Positions 1 to 9,553 of a DNA stretch of 47,680 nucleotides are shown here, in pieces. Position 1 is the first letter of the stretch. Every line of letters begins with the position of its first letter. The position numbers and the translations under genes are program-made. Origin of the DNA: Schlesneria sp. (GTDB taxonomy: Bacteria > Planctomycetota > Planctomycetia > Planctomycetales > Planctomycetaceae); the NCBI GenBank assembly GCA_028291515.1, contig JAQGHU010000037.1, forward strand, positions 1 to 47,680, in the 5' to 3' direction. The notes under the pieces were generated by a model. The model was not told the DNA's origin and did not search any database. It was given only the letters and a program-made list of their open reading frames with translations.

Positions 1-93
1 CCCACCTTCATGGTCAATTGGCAGGGGCACTGGTTGTCCGAAGCGGCCGATCAGTGGCACGTCACTCGTATCTTCAAGGACAGAAATCATTAG
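1..93 (+). CDS. possible 3' end of a gene cut by the window edge
   Basis: The first reading frame is open from base 1 and stops with TAG at 91-93, giving 30 residues that include HWLSEAADQWHVTRIF. I do not recognise it. Another frame is also open here, so this may be chance. The words AAGCGGCC and CAGTGGCAC at 41-63 recur near 47500, which argues that part of this stretch is a dispersed repeat and not a gene. Confidence 0.2.
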   Translation, partial: PTFMVNWQGHWLSEAADQWHVTRIFKDRNH

Positions 94-563
94 GGGCACC
101 ACCCACACTGTGTCAAAAAACAGGGACACCCCCAAAACCATGACATGGACTGACAAATTCTGCCAAATCGTAATGTTGCGGATGGTCTCCGCCTGGGAGG
201 GCGAAGCTCCTGCTGAGCCGTGGTGTGATTCGTTCTCGTTCCCAAGCTCCCGCTTGGGAACGCCAGTCTTCGAAGCTCCGCTTCGCGTCGCGCCGATCTC
301 AGCCGAGCCGCGTGTCATTGTGCGTCCATCAACACGCGCGGCTCGGCGGGAGCCTCGCCCTCCCAAATACTCCGCCTCACACGCTCACCGGAAATAAACT
401 GTGTTTTGCCAATGGTTTACGATCGCTGATCTGTTCGGGAAATCTCGCAAATTGGAGCGTGAACTCGGGCCTCGACTCTCGCGTGGCTCCGTTCGCTTGG
501 ATATCCTTTGTCCTGGCCATCAGGGATTGGCGGGCAGGTTCAGTTCATAAAGGAGTCGGTTCA
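94..563. other. intergenic stretch with nested inverted repeats upstream of the first M16 gene
   Basis: No convincing gene is seen. A long imperfect inverted repeat lies at 191-226 and 332-367. Between its arms is a short perfect hairpin at 237-262 (CGTTCCCAAGC, loop, GCTTGGGAACG). The reading frame of the M16 gene is open through here back to 225, but no ribosome site supports an earlier start. Confidence 0.6.
191..367. repeat. imperfect inverted repeat of the GGCTCGGCGGGAG type
   Basis: The left arm (191-226) and right arm (332-367) pair over about 36 bases with few mismatches; the core words are GGGAGGGCGAAGCTCC and GGCTCGGCGGGAGCC. A further single copy of the right arm occurs at 42547-42577, in another intergenic gap. 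Two well separated non-coding locations mark it as a dispersed element. The inner hairpin at 237-262 is separate. Confidence 0.7.
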
Positions 564-3281
564 ATGCGTGGACGTTGGATATTTGGATTGGTCGTGGCAC
601 TCGGCACCGCTGTCACAGCGTGGGCCGATGATGCACCCAAGAAGATCGGCAGCGTCGAAGGGTTCACCGAATACCAGTTCCCCAATGGCGTGAAGCTGGT
701 CGTCTTCGTCGAACCGTCCAAGCCCAAGCTGACTGTGAACATGACCGTGCTGGTCGGCTCACGTCATGAAGGCTATGGCGAAGCCGGGATGGCTCACCTG
801 CTCGAGCACATGCTGTTCAAGCCGACGGCCACGCATCCGCAACCCGACCGCGACCTGCAGGAACGCGGAGCTGACTACAACGGCACGACCTGGGTCGATC
901 GCACCAACTACTATGAAACGCTCCCCGCGTCTGACGAGAACCTGGAATTCGCCATCGCCTGGGAAGCCGATCGCCTGATGAACTGCCCGATCAAGGCCGA
1001 GGACCTGGCCAGCGAGATGACTGTCGTCCGCAACGAATTCGAAATGGGCGAGAACAGCCCCAAGGGTGTGCTCGAACAGCGGATGTTTGCGACCGCCTTC
1101 GAATGGCACAACTACGGCAAATCGACGATCGGCAATCGAGCCGACATCGAACGCGTTCCCGCCGACAGCCTGCGAGCGTTCTATAAGAAGTACTACCGTC
1201 CCGACAACATCGTGCTGTTCGTCGGTGGCCGCATTGACGAGGCGAAGGCAGTGGCGCTGGTGCAGAAATACTTCGGTCCGCTCAAGGCTCCTGAAGAGCC
1301 GATTCGTTCGACTTACACTGAAGAGCCTGCTCAGGACGGCGAACGTCTGGTGACGTTGCGACGCGTTGGCAAAGTGGCTGTCGCGAGTGTGGTCTATCAC
1401 ATCCCTGCCGCGTCCGATCCCGACTTTGCTGCCGTCTCGGTGCTGGAAGCGATCATCTCGGCCGATAAGACGGGCCGACTGTACAAGTCCCTCGTCGAAA
1501 CCAAACGCGCCGCCAAGATCGAAGGGGTGGCGTATCCCTGGCACGATCCCAGCGGGATGATCTTCTCGGCCGAAGTCGCCGCCGGGAACGATCCGAATAT
1601 CGTGGCCGAAGGGTTGCTGGATACAGTTCAAGGTGTCGTCGAAAAGCCTGCGACTGAGGAAGAAGTGGAACGTGCCAAGCGGACTCTGCTGAAGATCTGG
1701 GATCAGCAATCGATCGACACGCCGAAGTTCCTGGTCGGCCTGACCGAATGGACCGGGGCAGGGGACTGGCGTCTGGCGTTCCTGTTCCGCGATCGACTCG
1801 ACAAGGTCACCGTGGCGGACGTGAATCGCGTCGCTAAGAAGTACCTGCAGACCACCAATCGCACCGTCGGGGTCTACGTTCCCACCACGGAACCACAGCG
1901 GACGCCTGTCGCGGCGACTCCCGATATCGCGGCCCTCGTGAAGGACTACAAAGGCCGTCCCGAGTTCTCCGTCGGCGAAGTCTTCGATCCGTCACCTGAA
2001 GCAATTGAAGCACGCGTGAAGCGTTCGACGATTGAAGGTGTAAAGTCGGCCGTGCTGACCAAAAAGAACCGCGGCGGATCGGTCGTGCTGAAGTTGAATC
2101 TGCGATACGGCACCGCCAAGTCGCTGTTCGGACTGAGCACTCCCTGTTCGTTCCTGCCCGAGTTGATGACGCGCGGGACGAAGAAGATGACTTCCGAGCA
2201 ACTGCAGGATCGACTCGATTCCCTGCAGACGACGCTGGTGGCCAGTGGTCGTCCTGGCGAAGCGGAATTTACCATGCTGACCAAGCGAGAGTATCTGGTC
2301 GAAGCCTTGGCGGTCTTGAAGCAAGTCCTGCGTGAGCCAACGCTGCCCGAAGCCGAATTCGACGTGATGAAGCAACATCGCCACGGCACATTGGAAGAGC
2401 AATCGGCCGAACCGCAAGCCTTGGCACCGCGAGCGGTCCAGCAGAAGCTCAGTCCCTATCCAGTGGGTGATGTTCGTTACGCCCCCGGGTTGCTTGAAGA
2501 GTTGAAGACCGTCGACGACATGGAACTGTCCACGGTCAAGAAGATCTATGACGACTTCCTGGGAGCATCGAACGGCGAACTGGCGATTGTCGGCGACTTC
2601 GATGAGAAGACGCTGACGGCCGCGCTGACCGACATGCTGGTCGGTTGGAAGTCGAAGCAGTCCTACGAGCGGATCACGCGCTCGGCCGACAAGCTGCCCG
2701 TCCCCGAGATGATCAAGATCCGAACTCCGGATAAGGCCAACGCGATGTACTTCGCCGGCCAGGTGATGCCGCTGAGCGATGAATCACCCGACTATCCCGC
2801 CCTGATCATCGGTAACGATGTGCTGGGAGGCAGCGGCTTTGCTTCACGTTTGATGGGTCGCATCCGCGAGAAGGAAGGTCTGTCGTACGGCGTTGGTTCA
2901 GTGTTCCGCGCGATGTCGCTCGACAAGCGGGCGACGTTGTCGATCTATGCGATTGCCAACAACGACAACATCGGCAAAGTGGTCACGCTGGCTCGCGAAG
3001 AGACCGAGCGGATGTTGAAGGATGGCCTGACGGAAGAAGAGCTGAACGAATCGAAGCGCGGTTACCTGACCTCGCAACAGGCCAGCCGCGGCGATGATTC
3101 TCGCCTGGTGCAGGTGTTGGCTGATGCGTTGTTCACCGGACGAACACTGAAGTTCCAAGCTTCGCTCGAAGACGCCGTCAAAAAGTTGACACGCGAACAG
3201 GTTCAAGCCGCCATGCAAAAGCACATCGATCCTTCGCGATTGGTGAACGCTGTGGCAGGCGACTTGCCGGAATCGAAGTAA
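564..3281 (+). CDS. exported M16 family zinc metallopeptidase (paralogue 1)
   Basis: A 905-residue secreted or periplasmic peptidase of the pitrilysin/insulinase family. An N-terminal signal peptide (about 1-21, ending TAWA) leads into an active M16 domain. The inverted zinc motif HLLEH is at 78-82, and the third ligand is probably E158 in VVRNEF, 76 residues after the second His, the usual spacing. The C-terminal half is a second M16-like domain without the motif, the normal two-lobed clamshell. The ATG at 564 is chosen because AAGGAG lies 8 nt upstream and the signal peptide starts there; the open frame runs back to 225. It is followed after 286 bases by a closely similar gene. Substrate is unknown; the family degrades peptides or processes exported proteins. 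Confidence 0.93.
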   Translation: MRGRWIFGLVVALGTAVTAWADDAPKKIGSVEGFTEYQFPNGVKLVVFVEPSKPKLTVNMTVLVGSRHEGYGEAGMAHLLEHMLFKPTATHPQPDRDLQERGADYNGTTWVDRTNYYETLPASDENLEFAIAWEADRLMNCPIKAEDLASEMTVVRNEFEMGENSPKGVLEQRMFATAFEWHNYGKSTIGNRADIERVPADSLRAFYKKYYRPDNIVLFVGGRIDEAKAVALVQKYFGPLKAPEEPIRSTYTEEPAQDGERLVTLRRVGKVAVASVVYHIPAASDPDFAAVSVLEAIISADKTGRLYKSLVETKRAAKIEGVAYPWHDPSGMIFSAEVAAGNDPNIVAEGLLDTVQGVVEKPATEEEVERAKRTLLKIWDQQSIDTPKFLVGLTEWTGAGDWRLAFLFRDRLDKVTVADVNRVAKKYLQTTNRTVGVYVPTTEPQRTPVAATPDIAALVKDYKGRPEFSVGEVFDPSPEAIEARVKRSTIEGVKSAVLTKKNRGGSVVLKLNLRYGTAKSLFGLSTPCSFLPELMTRGTKKMTSEQLQDRLDSLQTTLVASGRPGEAEFTMLTKREYLVEALAVLKQVLREPTLPEAEFDVMKQHRHGTLEEQSAEPQALAPRAVQQKLSPYPVGDVRYAPGLLEELKTVDDMELSTVKKIYDDFLGASNGELAIVGDFDEKTLTAALTDMLVGWKSKQSYERITRSADKLPVPEMIKIRTPDKANAMYFAGQVMPLSDESPDYPALIIGNDVLGGSGFASRLMGRIREKEGLSYGVGSVFRAMSLDKRATLSIYAIANNDNIGKVVTLAREETERMLKDGLTEEELNESKRGYLTSQQASRGDDSRLVQVLADALFTGRTLKFQASLEDAVKKLTREQVQAAMQKHIDPSRLVNAVAGDLPESK

Positions 3282-3306
3282 GCCTTGTGATTGAGGGATG
3301 AAAATT

Positions 3307-3394
3307 GAAACGCGGAGGCGCGAAGGCCACAGAGAAGAGTTATCAAGACATCAGTGCAGGCGTCTTCTCTGCGCCCTTCGCGTCTCTGTGTTTT
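3307..3394. repeat. imperfect hairpin, CGCGAAGG / CAGAGAAGA wording
   Basis: Arms 3307-3338 and 3363-3394 pair over 32 bases with about five mismatches around a 24-base loop. It lies between the two M16 genes. The wording belongs to the dispersed hairpin family also seen near 20.7, 22.7, 29.9, 37.3, 41.1 and 47.4 kb. It could end transcription of the first gene, but there is no T-run directly after the stem. Confidence 0.75.
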
Positions 3395-3567
3395 AATCAA
3401 ACCCCAAACCAAAATTCGAATCGCCTATGATTGGGCACGGTCATATCGATGCAAGTCAATCAACATGTTCGATCAGCACGCGCGGGTTTCCTTCGCGCAG
3501 TGCTGCTGCTACGATTCGACCACAATCTCGAGCCGTTCTGATCGATACATGGAAGGAGTCGCTCTCG

Positions 3568-6327
3568 ATGCCGAAACGTCTACTGTTGTTCCTGCTGCCG
3601 GCCTTGTTCTGTGCAGCGAACTGGTCCCCTCTTCACGCCGCCGAAGCATCCAAACCCATGAGCATCACGTCCATCGAAGGCATCAGCGAATACCGGTTGG
3701 AAAACGGCCTGAAGATTCTGCTGTTCCCAGACCCTTCCAAGCCCAGCGTCACGGTGAACATGACGGTCTTCGTCGGTTCACGTCATGAAGGCTACGGCGA
3801 AGCAGGGATGGCCCACTTGCTGGAGCATATGCTCTTCAAGGGAACGCCCGATCACCCGAGTGTACCGAAGGCCCTGCAAGCTCGCGGGGCCCAGTTCAAC
3901 GGAACCACGTGGCTTGATCGAACAAACTATTTTGAAACGTTGTCGGCCAATGACGACAACCTGGAATTCGCGATTCGCCTGGAAGCGGATCGCATGGTCA
4001 ACAGCTTCGTCAAGGCAGAAGACCTGGCTTCGGAAATGACGGTCGTGCGCAACGAATTTGAACGAGGCGAGAACTCGCCGCATTCGATTCTGGCTCAACG
4101 CATGACCAGTGCCGCCTTCAACTGGCACAACTACGGCAAGTCGACGATCGGTAACCGAGCCGACATCGAGCGCGTCCCCGTCGAGAAGCTGCGAGAGTTC
4201 TACAAGAAGTATTATCAGCCTGATAATGCGGTGGTCATCATCGCGGGCCGCTTCGAAAAAGAACAAGCTCTGGAGCTGATTGGCAAGTACTTCGGGGCGA
4301 TCCCCAAGCCAACCCGCAAGCTCGACCAGACCTATACCGAAGAGCCGCCACAAGACGGTGAGCGATCGGTCACGTTGCGTCGAGTCGGTGAAGTCGCCGT
4401 CGTCGGTGCGCTGTATCACATTCCACCGGGTGGTCATGCCGATTTCGCCGCGATTGATGTGCTGGAAGCGATCCTCACCATGGAACCCTCGGGGCGGCTC
4501 TACAAGTCGCTCGTCGAAAAGAAGAAGGCGGCCAGCGTTGGCGGAGCGGCCTACGCTCTGCACGATCCCGGATTCTTGCGCTTTATGGCCGAAGTCGCTT
4601 CAGGCAACACTCCCGAAGCGGTGCTCGACACGTTGCTTGATACGATCGAGATCGTGGTCGATCAAGGTGTGAAAGAAGAAGAAGTCGATCGAGCCAAGCA
4701 ACGGTTGCTGAAAGATCGCGAAGTCGAAGCCTCCAACAGTGCTCGCATTGCGGTGCAACTTAGCGAGTGGGCCGCTCAAGGTGACTGGCGATTGTACTTC
4801 ATCTATCGCGATCGCCTGGAACAGGTGACCGTGAAGGATGTCAATCGAGTTGCCGCGGCCTATCTGCAGGCCAGCAATCGCACGATCGGCATCTACGTTC
4901 CCACCAAGGAAGCTCAACGTACTCCGATCCCGCAGCAACCCAATCTGAAGGAAATGATCGGGGAGTATAAGGGTCGCGAAGAGACCAGCATGGGCGAGAA
5001 CTTTGATGTCGCTCCCGACAAGATTGAAGCTCGCACGAAGCGGACCAAGATCGAAGGACTCGATGCTGCGTTGTTGCCGAAGAAGACTCGCGGCAATACC
5101 GTCGTCCTGCGGATGACACTGCGATACGGCACGGAAAAGTCGCTGTTTAATCAGGCCACGGTCACCGAATTCATGCCGTCGATGATGACGAAGGGGACCA
5201 AGCATCTGACGCGGCAGCAGATCCGCGATCTGCTCGACCAGAACACGGCGTCGCTGGGGGCTTCGGGTTCACCGGGAGAAGCGTCGTTCGTCCTGCAGAC
5301 CAAGCGAGACAAGCTGCCGGCGGTGCTGGACGTGCTGCGTCAAATCCTGCGTGAACCTGTGTTCCCAGCATCCGAGTTGGACATTCTCAAGCAGGGGCAA
5401 AAGGCCGATCTCGAACAGGCTTTGACCGATCCACAGCAATTGGCTGTCCGTCCGGTTCGTCGGGCTCTTAGTCCCTATCCCGTGGGTGACGTTCGCTACT
5501 ATCCGACGATCGAAGAAGAGATCAAACTGGCCGACTCATTGACGGTCGGGGGGGTCAAGCAGCTTTACACGGACTTCCTGGGAGCCCAGGCAGGCCAGAT
5601 CGTTGTCGTCGGTGACTTCGATGAAGAAGCGACGGTGTCGGCGATCTCGGCGATGCTGAAGGGTTGGAAGTCGTCACAGCCATACGAGCGGATCGTTCGC
5701 AAGGGCGATGTCGAGATCAAGGCGGACACGATCAAGATCGAAACACCTGACAAGGCGAATGCGTTCTACTTCTCAGGCACCATGATCCCGATGCGAGATG
5801 ATGAACCCGACTATCCGGCACTGGTACTCGGCAATTACATCCTCGGGGCCGGGGCGTTGTCCTCGCGTCTGGGTGATCGGATCCGTCAGAAGGAAGGCCT
5901 GTCGTACGGCGTCGGCTCATCCTTCGGAGCCAGCTCACTCGACAAGCGAGCGACGCTGACGATGTATGCGATCTACAACCCAGCAAATCTGGAGAAGTTG
6001 ACGACTGGGATCCACGAAGAACTCGATAAGATCCTGGAAACGGGCGTCACTCAAAAAGAATTGGATGATGCCCGCAAAGGGTACCTACAGCGACAAGAGG
6101 TCTCGCGAACCGAAGATTCCAATCTGTCTCAGATCTTGGAATCAACGCTGTTAGCCAATCGGACGATGGAATATTTCACCAGGCAGGAAGAAACGATTCA
6201 GGCTCTCACTCCTGAGAAAGTTCGGGAAGTGCTGCGAAAACGCATCGATCCGGCCAAGATTTTGACGGTCGTCGCCGGAGACTGGGCCGCCGTCGCGAAG
6301 AAGGCCGCTGCGGGCGACAAAAAATAG
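3568..6327 (+). CDS. exported M16 family zinc metallopeptidase (paralogue 2)
   Basis: A 919-residue paralogue of the gene at 564. It has a signal peptide (about 1-25, ending LHAAEA), then HLLEH at 83-87 with the third zinc ligand probably E163 in VVRNEF. Long stretches match the first copy, for example GSRHEGYGEAGMAHLLEHML around the active site and NWHNYGKSTIGNRADIERVP further on. The C-terminal domain lacks the motif, as in the family. GGAAGGAG at 3551-3558 sets the start. Both copies keep all visible catalytic residues, so neither is the inactive subunit seen in some M16 heterodimers. They may form a heterodimer or differ in substrate; the sequence does not decide. A strong terminator follows the gene. 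Confidence 0.93.
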   Translation: MPKRLLLFLLPALFCAANWSPLHAAEASKPMSITSIEGISEYRLENGLKILLFPDPSKPSVTVNMTVFVGSRHEGYGEAGMAHLLEHMLFKGTPDHPSVPKALQARGAQFNGTTWLDRTNYFETLSANDDNLEFAIRLEADRMVNSFVKAEDLASEMTVVRNEFERGENSPHSILAQRMTSAAFNWHNYGKSTIGNRADIERVPVEKLREFYKKYYQPDNAVVIIAGRFEKEQALELIGKYFGAIPKPTRKLDQTYTEEPPQDGERSVTLRRVGEVAVVGALYHIPPGGHADFAAIDVLEAILTMEPSGRLYKSLVEKKKAASVGGAAYALHDPGFLRFMAEVASGNTPEAVLDTLLDTIEIVVDQGVKEEEVDRAKQRLLKDREVEASNSARIAVQLSEWAAQGDWRLYFIYRDRLEQVTVKDVNRVAAAYLQASNRTIGIYVPTKEAQRTPIPQQPNLKEMIGEYKGREETSMGENFDVAPDKIEARTKRTKIEGLDAALLPKKTRGNTVVLRMTLRYGTEKSLFNQATVTEFMPSMMTKGTKHLTRQQIRDLLDQNTASLGASGSPGEASFVLQTKRDKLPAVLDVLRQILREPVFPASELDILKQGQKADLEQALTDPQQLAVRPVRRALSPYPVGDVRYYPTIEEEIKLADSLTVGGVKQLYTDFLGAQAGQIVVVGDFDEEATVSAISAMLKGWKSSQPYERIVRKGDVEIKADTIKIETPDKANAFYFSGTMIPMRDDEPDYPALVLGNYILGAGALSSRLGDRIRQKEGLSYGVGSSFGASSLDKRATLTMYAIYNPANLEKLTTGIHEELDKILETGVTQKELDDARKGYLQRQEVSRTEDSNLSQILESTLLANRTMEYFTRQEETIQALTPEKVREVLRKRIDPAKILTVVAGDWAAVAKKAAAGDKK

Positions 6328-6360
6328 TCTCTCGTTTGCCGCGAATGCCTGTTCAACGTG

Positions 6361-6397
6361 CAAGCCGATGTCGATTCCGACATCGGCTTGTATTTTT
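6361..6397 (+). terminator. rho-independent terminator after the M16 pair
   Basis: A perfect 13-bp stem (6361-6373 with 6378-6390, core CAAGCCGATGTCG) with a 4-base loop is followed by TATTTTT. It begins 34 bases after the stop codon of the second M16 gene. Confidence 0.9.
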
Positions 6398-6826
6398 CGC
6401 GGATATCAAAGAGAGGCTTTCGGCAAGCCGCAAAGAATCATCTGGCCGCACGGATCTGTCGCAATTCTCATTGCCACCAAACAGTTTCTTCACGCAGCCC
6501 CCTTATGCTGCTTCCCGAATCGACCCGCTCTAACCGCGTCGAAGAAGCATTGAAGGAGGATATGAATTGCAGCGAACCATGCCGCTGGCATGGCATCTGC
6601 TTCAGATGGTTCCTGTCAATGGAATGACATCCTTATAGCGTAATACTTGATGAATCCAGCCGTAGTTCGACCCCGCCTGAATCCCACCGTCCAGCCTGTC
6701 GCTGTTGATCAGCGATGCGGCATTACAACCGCAAATTAACGCCTTGAGCCCATGAGCAGTCTCGCTCACGATGAGATCGCTGCGCAGAAAAGCTGCGCTG
6801 AGATCAGCTTTTGGAAGGATCATGGA
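6398..6826. other. intergenic stretch, no gene seen
   Basis: About 430 bases between the M16 terminator and the WD40-like gene. Short open frames exist on both strands, but none has a ribosome site plus recognisable protein character. The promoter of the downstream gene should lie here; I could not pick a convincing -35/-10 pair. Confidence 0.5.
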
Positions 6827-7915
6827 ATGAACGCAGTCCGGTTTAAAACACGCTCTCGGTCAGCAAGTCGCCGGGGATTGATTGCGATCAGCGAAATGCT
6901 GGTCATGGTGGTTGCACTCGTCGGGTTATTCTGGCTGGGATCGCAACTGATCGCATCTGTTGCCAATGTGCCTACAGCAAAAGCGAACTCGTGTTCGGAT
7001 CGCCGCGTCTATCGGATCCTGGCCGAAAAAGATGGTCAGAGGCTGTGGGTCTATCGACCGAATGATGGCATCGTGCGAATCGAACTGGCGACGAAAGAGA
7101 TCGATCTGACGTTGCCGCTATCAGGAATCGAAGTCACTGCGGTTTCGCACAGCACTGACGGCTCGACGACCTTGTTGTGCGGCTTGAATGGGGCGGTCAT
7201 GCTCTTCCACGGTAATCAGGAAGCGAAAACAACACGAATCCAGAAGCGAGATGATTTCGTTCTGGAAGCGGCGGTCTCTGAGAACGGATCAACAGCGGTG
7301 GCGGTGACCATGGCAGGTCAAGTGCTGGGATGGCGGCAATCGTCAGCCGAGCCCGAAGAATTCTCGTACAGCCTGGAAGACCATTCGCACATCGTGCGAT
7401 GCTCGTTGAATGCCGCCGGAACCAAACTGAGCGTCGCCCGGAATAGTGGCGAAGTGACAGTTCACGAACCGACCACGGGAGTCAAAGTCGGTGAGCCGTT
7501 GCGGGCTGATGATGAATGGCGACAGGGGGCCGAATGCATCGGGTTCACGACCAGTGATGATGAGCAGTTCCTTGGCGTGGTCACCTCGTTAGGCAAGATT
7601 CGAGTTTACAACCTGGCCAGTCACGAGGTCGTGTTTCAAAGCGCTTATGCCAAGAATACTTCTGCGGCTCGTGTTACGGCTTTCGCGATCTCAGGTGACG
7701 CCAAGCAGATCGCGATGGCTACCAATACCGCCTCTGAGATTCAGCTGTGGAATCTGGAGACCGGAGAACATAATCAACATCTGAGTGGCCATGCTGGAAT
7801 CGTCCGCTCGATCCAGTTTTCGCCGGTGATGAATCGACTTTACTCGGGCAGCTATGACGGTACTGTTCGGGAATGGTCGCTCGATTCGTTGACGCAGTTG
7901 CGAATCATCGACTGA
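6827..7915 (+). CDS. membrane-anchored WD40-like beta-propeller protein
   Basis: 362 residues. A basic N-terminus (about 1-17) is followed by one membrane segment at about 20-45 and then a domain with WD40-like blades. The clearest blades are at the C-terminus: IQLWNLETGEHNQHLSGHAG and YSGSYDGTVREWSLDSLTQL. Earlier blades are degenerate. The likely form is a propeller held outside the membrane, which usually means a protein-binding scaffold; no enzyme motif is seen. The start at 6827 is preferred over 6752 because GGAAGGA lies 7 nt upstream. No operon partner: the upstream gene has its own terminator and the next genes are on the other strand. Confidence 0.8.
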   Translation: MNAVRFKTRSRSASRRGLIAISEMLVMVVALVGLFWLGSQLIASVANVPTAKANSCSDRRVYRILAEKDGQRLWVYRPNDGIVRIELATKEIDLTLPLSGIEVTAVSHSTDGSTTLLCGLNGAVMLFHGNQEAKTTRIQKRDDFVLEAAVSENGSTAVAVTMAGQVLGWRQSSAEPEEFSYSLEDHSHIVRCSLNAAGTKLSVARNSGEVTVHEPTTGVKVGEPLRADDEWRQGAECIGFTTSDDEQFLGVVTSLGKIRVYNLASHEVVFQSAYAKNTSAARVTAFAISGDAKQIAMATNTASEIQLWNLETGEHNQHLSGHAGIVRSIQFSPVMNRLYSGSYDGTVREWSLDSLTQLRIID

Positions 7916-8083
7916 GGACTTCAACGAGACGCAGATCCGTTGCCATTCACCAGTGTCCCTGACTGATCTCAGTTGGGGACGCTGATCGTCTTGACAATTC
8001 TCAGTTGAGGCGAGTCTCCGGGCACACCTCCACCACTGTGGAGGATTGGCTTGAGGAGGCTGACACCCCAATAGAAGAGGTCG

Positions 8084-8119
8084 GGGGGCTTACGCCGGCT
8101 TACGCCCGCCCGCTCAGGA
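8084..8119. repeat. dispersed GGGGGCTTACGCC element, copy 1
   Basis: This 36-base stretch (GGGGGCTTACGCCGGCTTAC onward, ending GCCCGCTCAGGA) closely matches 24620-24655, more than 16 kb away in another gap, with a few substitutions. Both copies end in CCGCTCAGGA and sit just beyond the 3' end of a minus-strand gene. Confidence 0.65.
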
Positions 8120-8210
8120 AAACAATAGCCAGGACACGGCCACGTCGAGGACTTCGAGTCCGTGACACCCGATCTTCAGGAATTCCACGAGCAGAATCGC
8201 GCACCGTCGT

Positions 8211-9524
8211 TTAGCTGAAGAGCTCGTGGATGACCGCTCCACCTTCAATCAGTTTCACGGGTCGGTTGTCCGTGGTCTGATACTCGTCTTCCGGTTTCAT
8301 CCCCATGACGTGGCAGAAGGTCTGGCACAGATCGGCGACGCTGATCGCGTGGTCCGTCACATCAATGCCGTCGGCATCGGTCGCACCAATGACCTGACCG
8401 CCGCGAACGCCAGCCCCCGACATCACAACGGGCCAGCCCTTCGCATAGTGGTCGCGACCGCCATCGGGCTTGATCTTCGGGGTCCGTCCAAACTCACCCA
8501 TCCAGACGACCAGGGTGTTGTCGAGCATCCCGCGATCCGCCAGATCCGTGAGCAACGTTGAATAGGCGGGGTCGACTTCCGCCGCCAGATAAGGCGTATC
8601 GCGAAAACCGTTGTTGTGAGTGTCCCAGCCCGCATCGTTTCGATCGCCAGTGCTGATCACTTCGACAAAGCTCACCCCTTGTTCGACAAGCCGACGAGCC
8701 AGCAGGCAGCCTTGTCCGAAATTCGTTCGGCCATAGGCATCGCGCAATGGGGCCGGTTCGCGATCCAGATCAAACGTCTCCAGTCGGGGACTTAGCACGA
8801 AACGAGCCGTTCGGTCATAGATCGACTTCTTATCGGCCACCTCTTTGGCACCGCCGCTCGCTGAGAACTGTGAATCGAATCGATCGGCCAGCGCCAGACG
8901 CCGCCGCAAGGTGTCGGCGGGAACAACTGGGCGAACATTCGGCGGCAGTGACCCCGCTTCGTCGACGTTAAACGATGAGTACTTGACCCCCAGCACGCCG
9001 GCATCGACATCGCGTGTCTTGATCCGCGGCTTACCGATGCGCACGAACGCCGGAAGTTCCTGATCCAGGACTTCGCGATCACGTGCGACCAGTGAACCGA
9101 AGGTCGGGTACCGCAAAGCTGGTGTTGGGGGATAGCCGGTCCGCACATGCGTGATGGCGCGATCATGCTCGGCCTCGGGAGTCCGCATCGAGCGGATCAC
9201 GGCGAGCTTGTCCATCATCATTGCGGTCTGCGGCCAGAAGTCGGCGAATTGCACGCCCGGGACCGTCGTTGAGATCGCTCGGGCCGGTCCTTGATTGGGC
9301 GAGCCGACCTTGGGATTGAACGTGTCGTACTGACTTGGCCCGCCGTCCATCCAGAGCAGGATGATCGACTTGCCTTGCTTCTGTAATTCGGACGCCTGAG
9401 CCACCAGCAGATCGCGCCAACCCAACGTCAGCACGCCCGCTCCGACACCCAGGCTGGCCATGAATTCGCGTCGGCGTGTCAGGCCGGTGCGATCGACAGT
9501 CAAATCAAGCAGCGAAGCTGGCAT
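8211..9524 (-). CDS. DUF1501 family protein (sulfatase/alkaline-phosphatase-like fold)
   Basis: 437 residues, the usual length for this family, which is greatly expanded in planctomycetes. The N-terminus has TRRREFMASLGVGAGVL, a Tat-like export signal. Then come the family hallmarks LLWMDGGPSQYDTFNPK, WDTHNNGF and GEFGRTPKIKPDGGRDHY, which resemble metal sites of alkaline-phosphatase-type enzymes. The start at 9524 places the export signal near the N-terminus; an upstream in-frame start (9596) would overlap the preceding gene. It follows the DUF1549/DUF1553 gene by 29 bases, the standard order of this pair. The biochemical role of the pair is not established; links to sulfated polysaccharide breakdown are suggested for the lineage. 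Confidence 0.93.
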   Translation of the reverse strand: MPASLLDLTVDRTGLTRRREFMASLGVGAGVLTLGWRDLLVAQASELQKQGKSIILLWMDGGPSQYDTFNPKVGSPNQGPARAISTTVPGVQFADFWPQTAMMMDKLAVIRSMRTPEAEHDRAITHVRTGYPPTPALRYPTFGSLVARDREVLDQELPAFVRIGKPRIKTRDVDAGVLGVKYSSFNVDEAGSLPPNVRPVVPADTLRRRLALADRFDSQFSASGGAKEVADKKSIYDRTARFVLSPRLETFDLDREPAPLRDAYGRTNFGQGCLLARRLVEQGVSFVEVISTGDRNDAGWDTHNNGFRDTPYLAAEVDPAYSTLLTDLADRGMLDNTLVVWMGEFGRTPKIKPDGGRDHYAKGWPVVMSGAGVRGGQVIGATDADGIDVTDHAISVADLCQTFCHVMGMKPEDEYQTTDNRPVKLIEGGAVIHELFS

Positions 9525-9553
9525 CTTCAATCCCGATCGCAACAGACAGGGGC

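Noticed and set aside
225-563. Extended start of the first M16 gene, adding 113 residues
   Set aside because: The added residues are translated repeat sequence; the signal peptide and AAGGAG site fix the start at 564.
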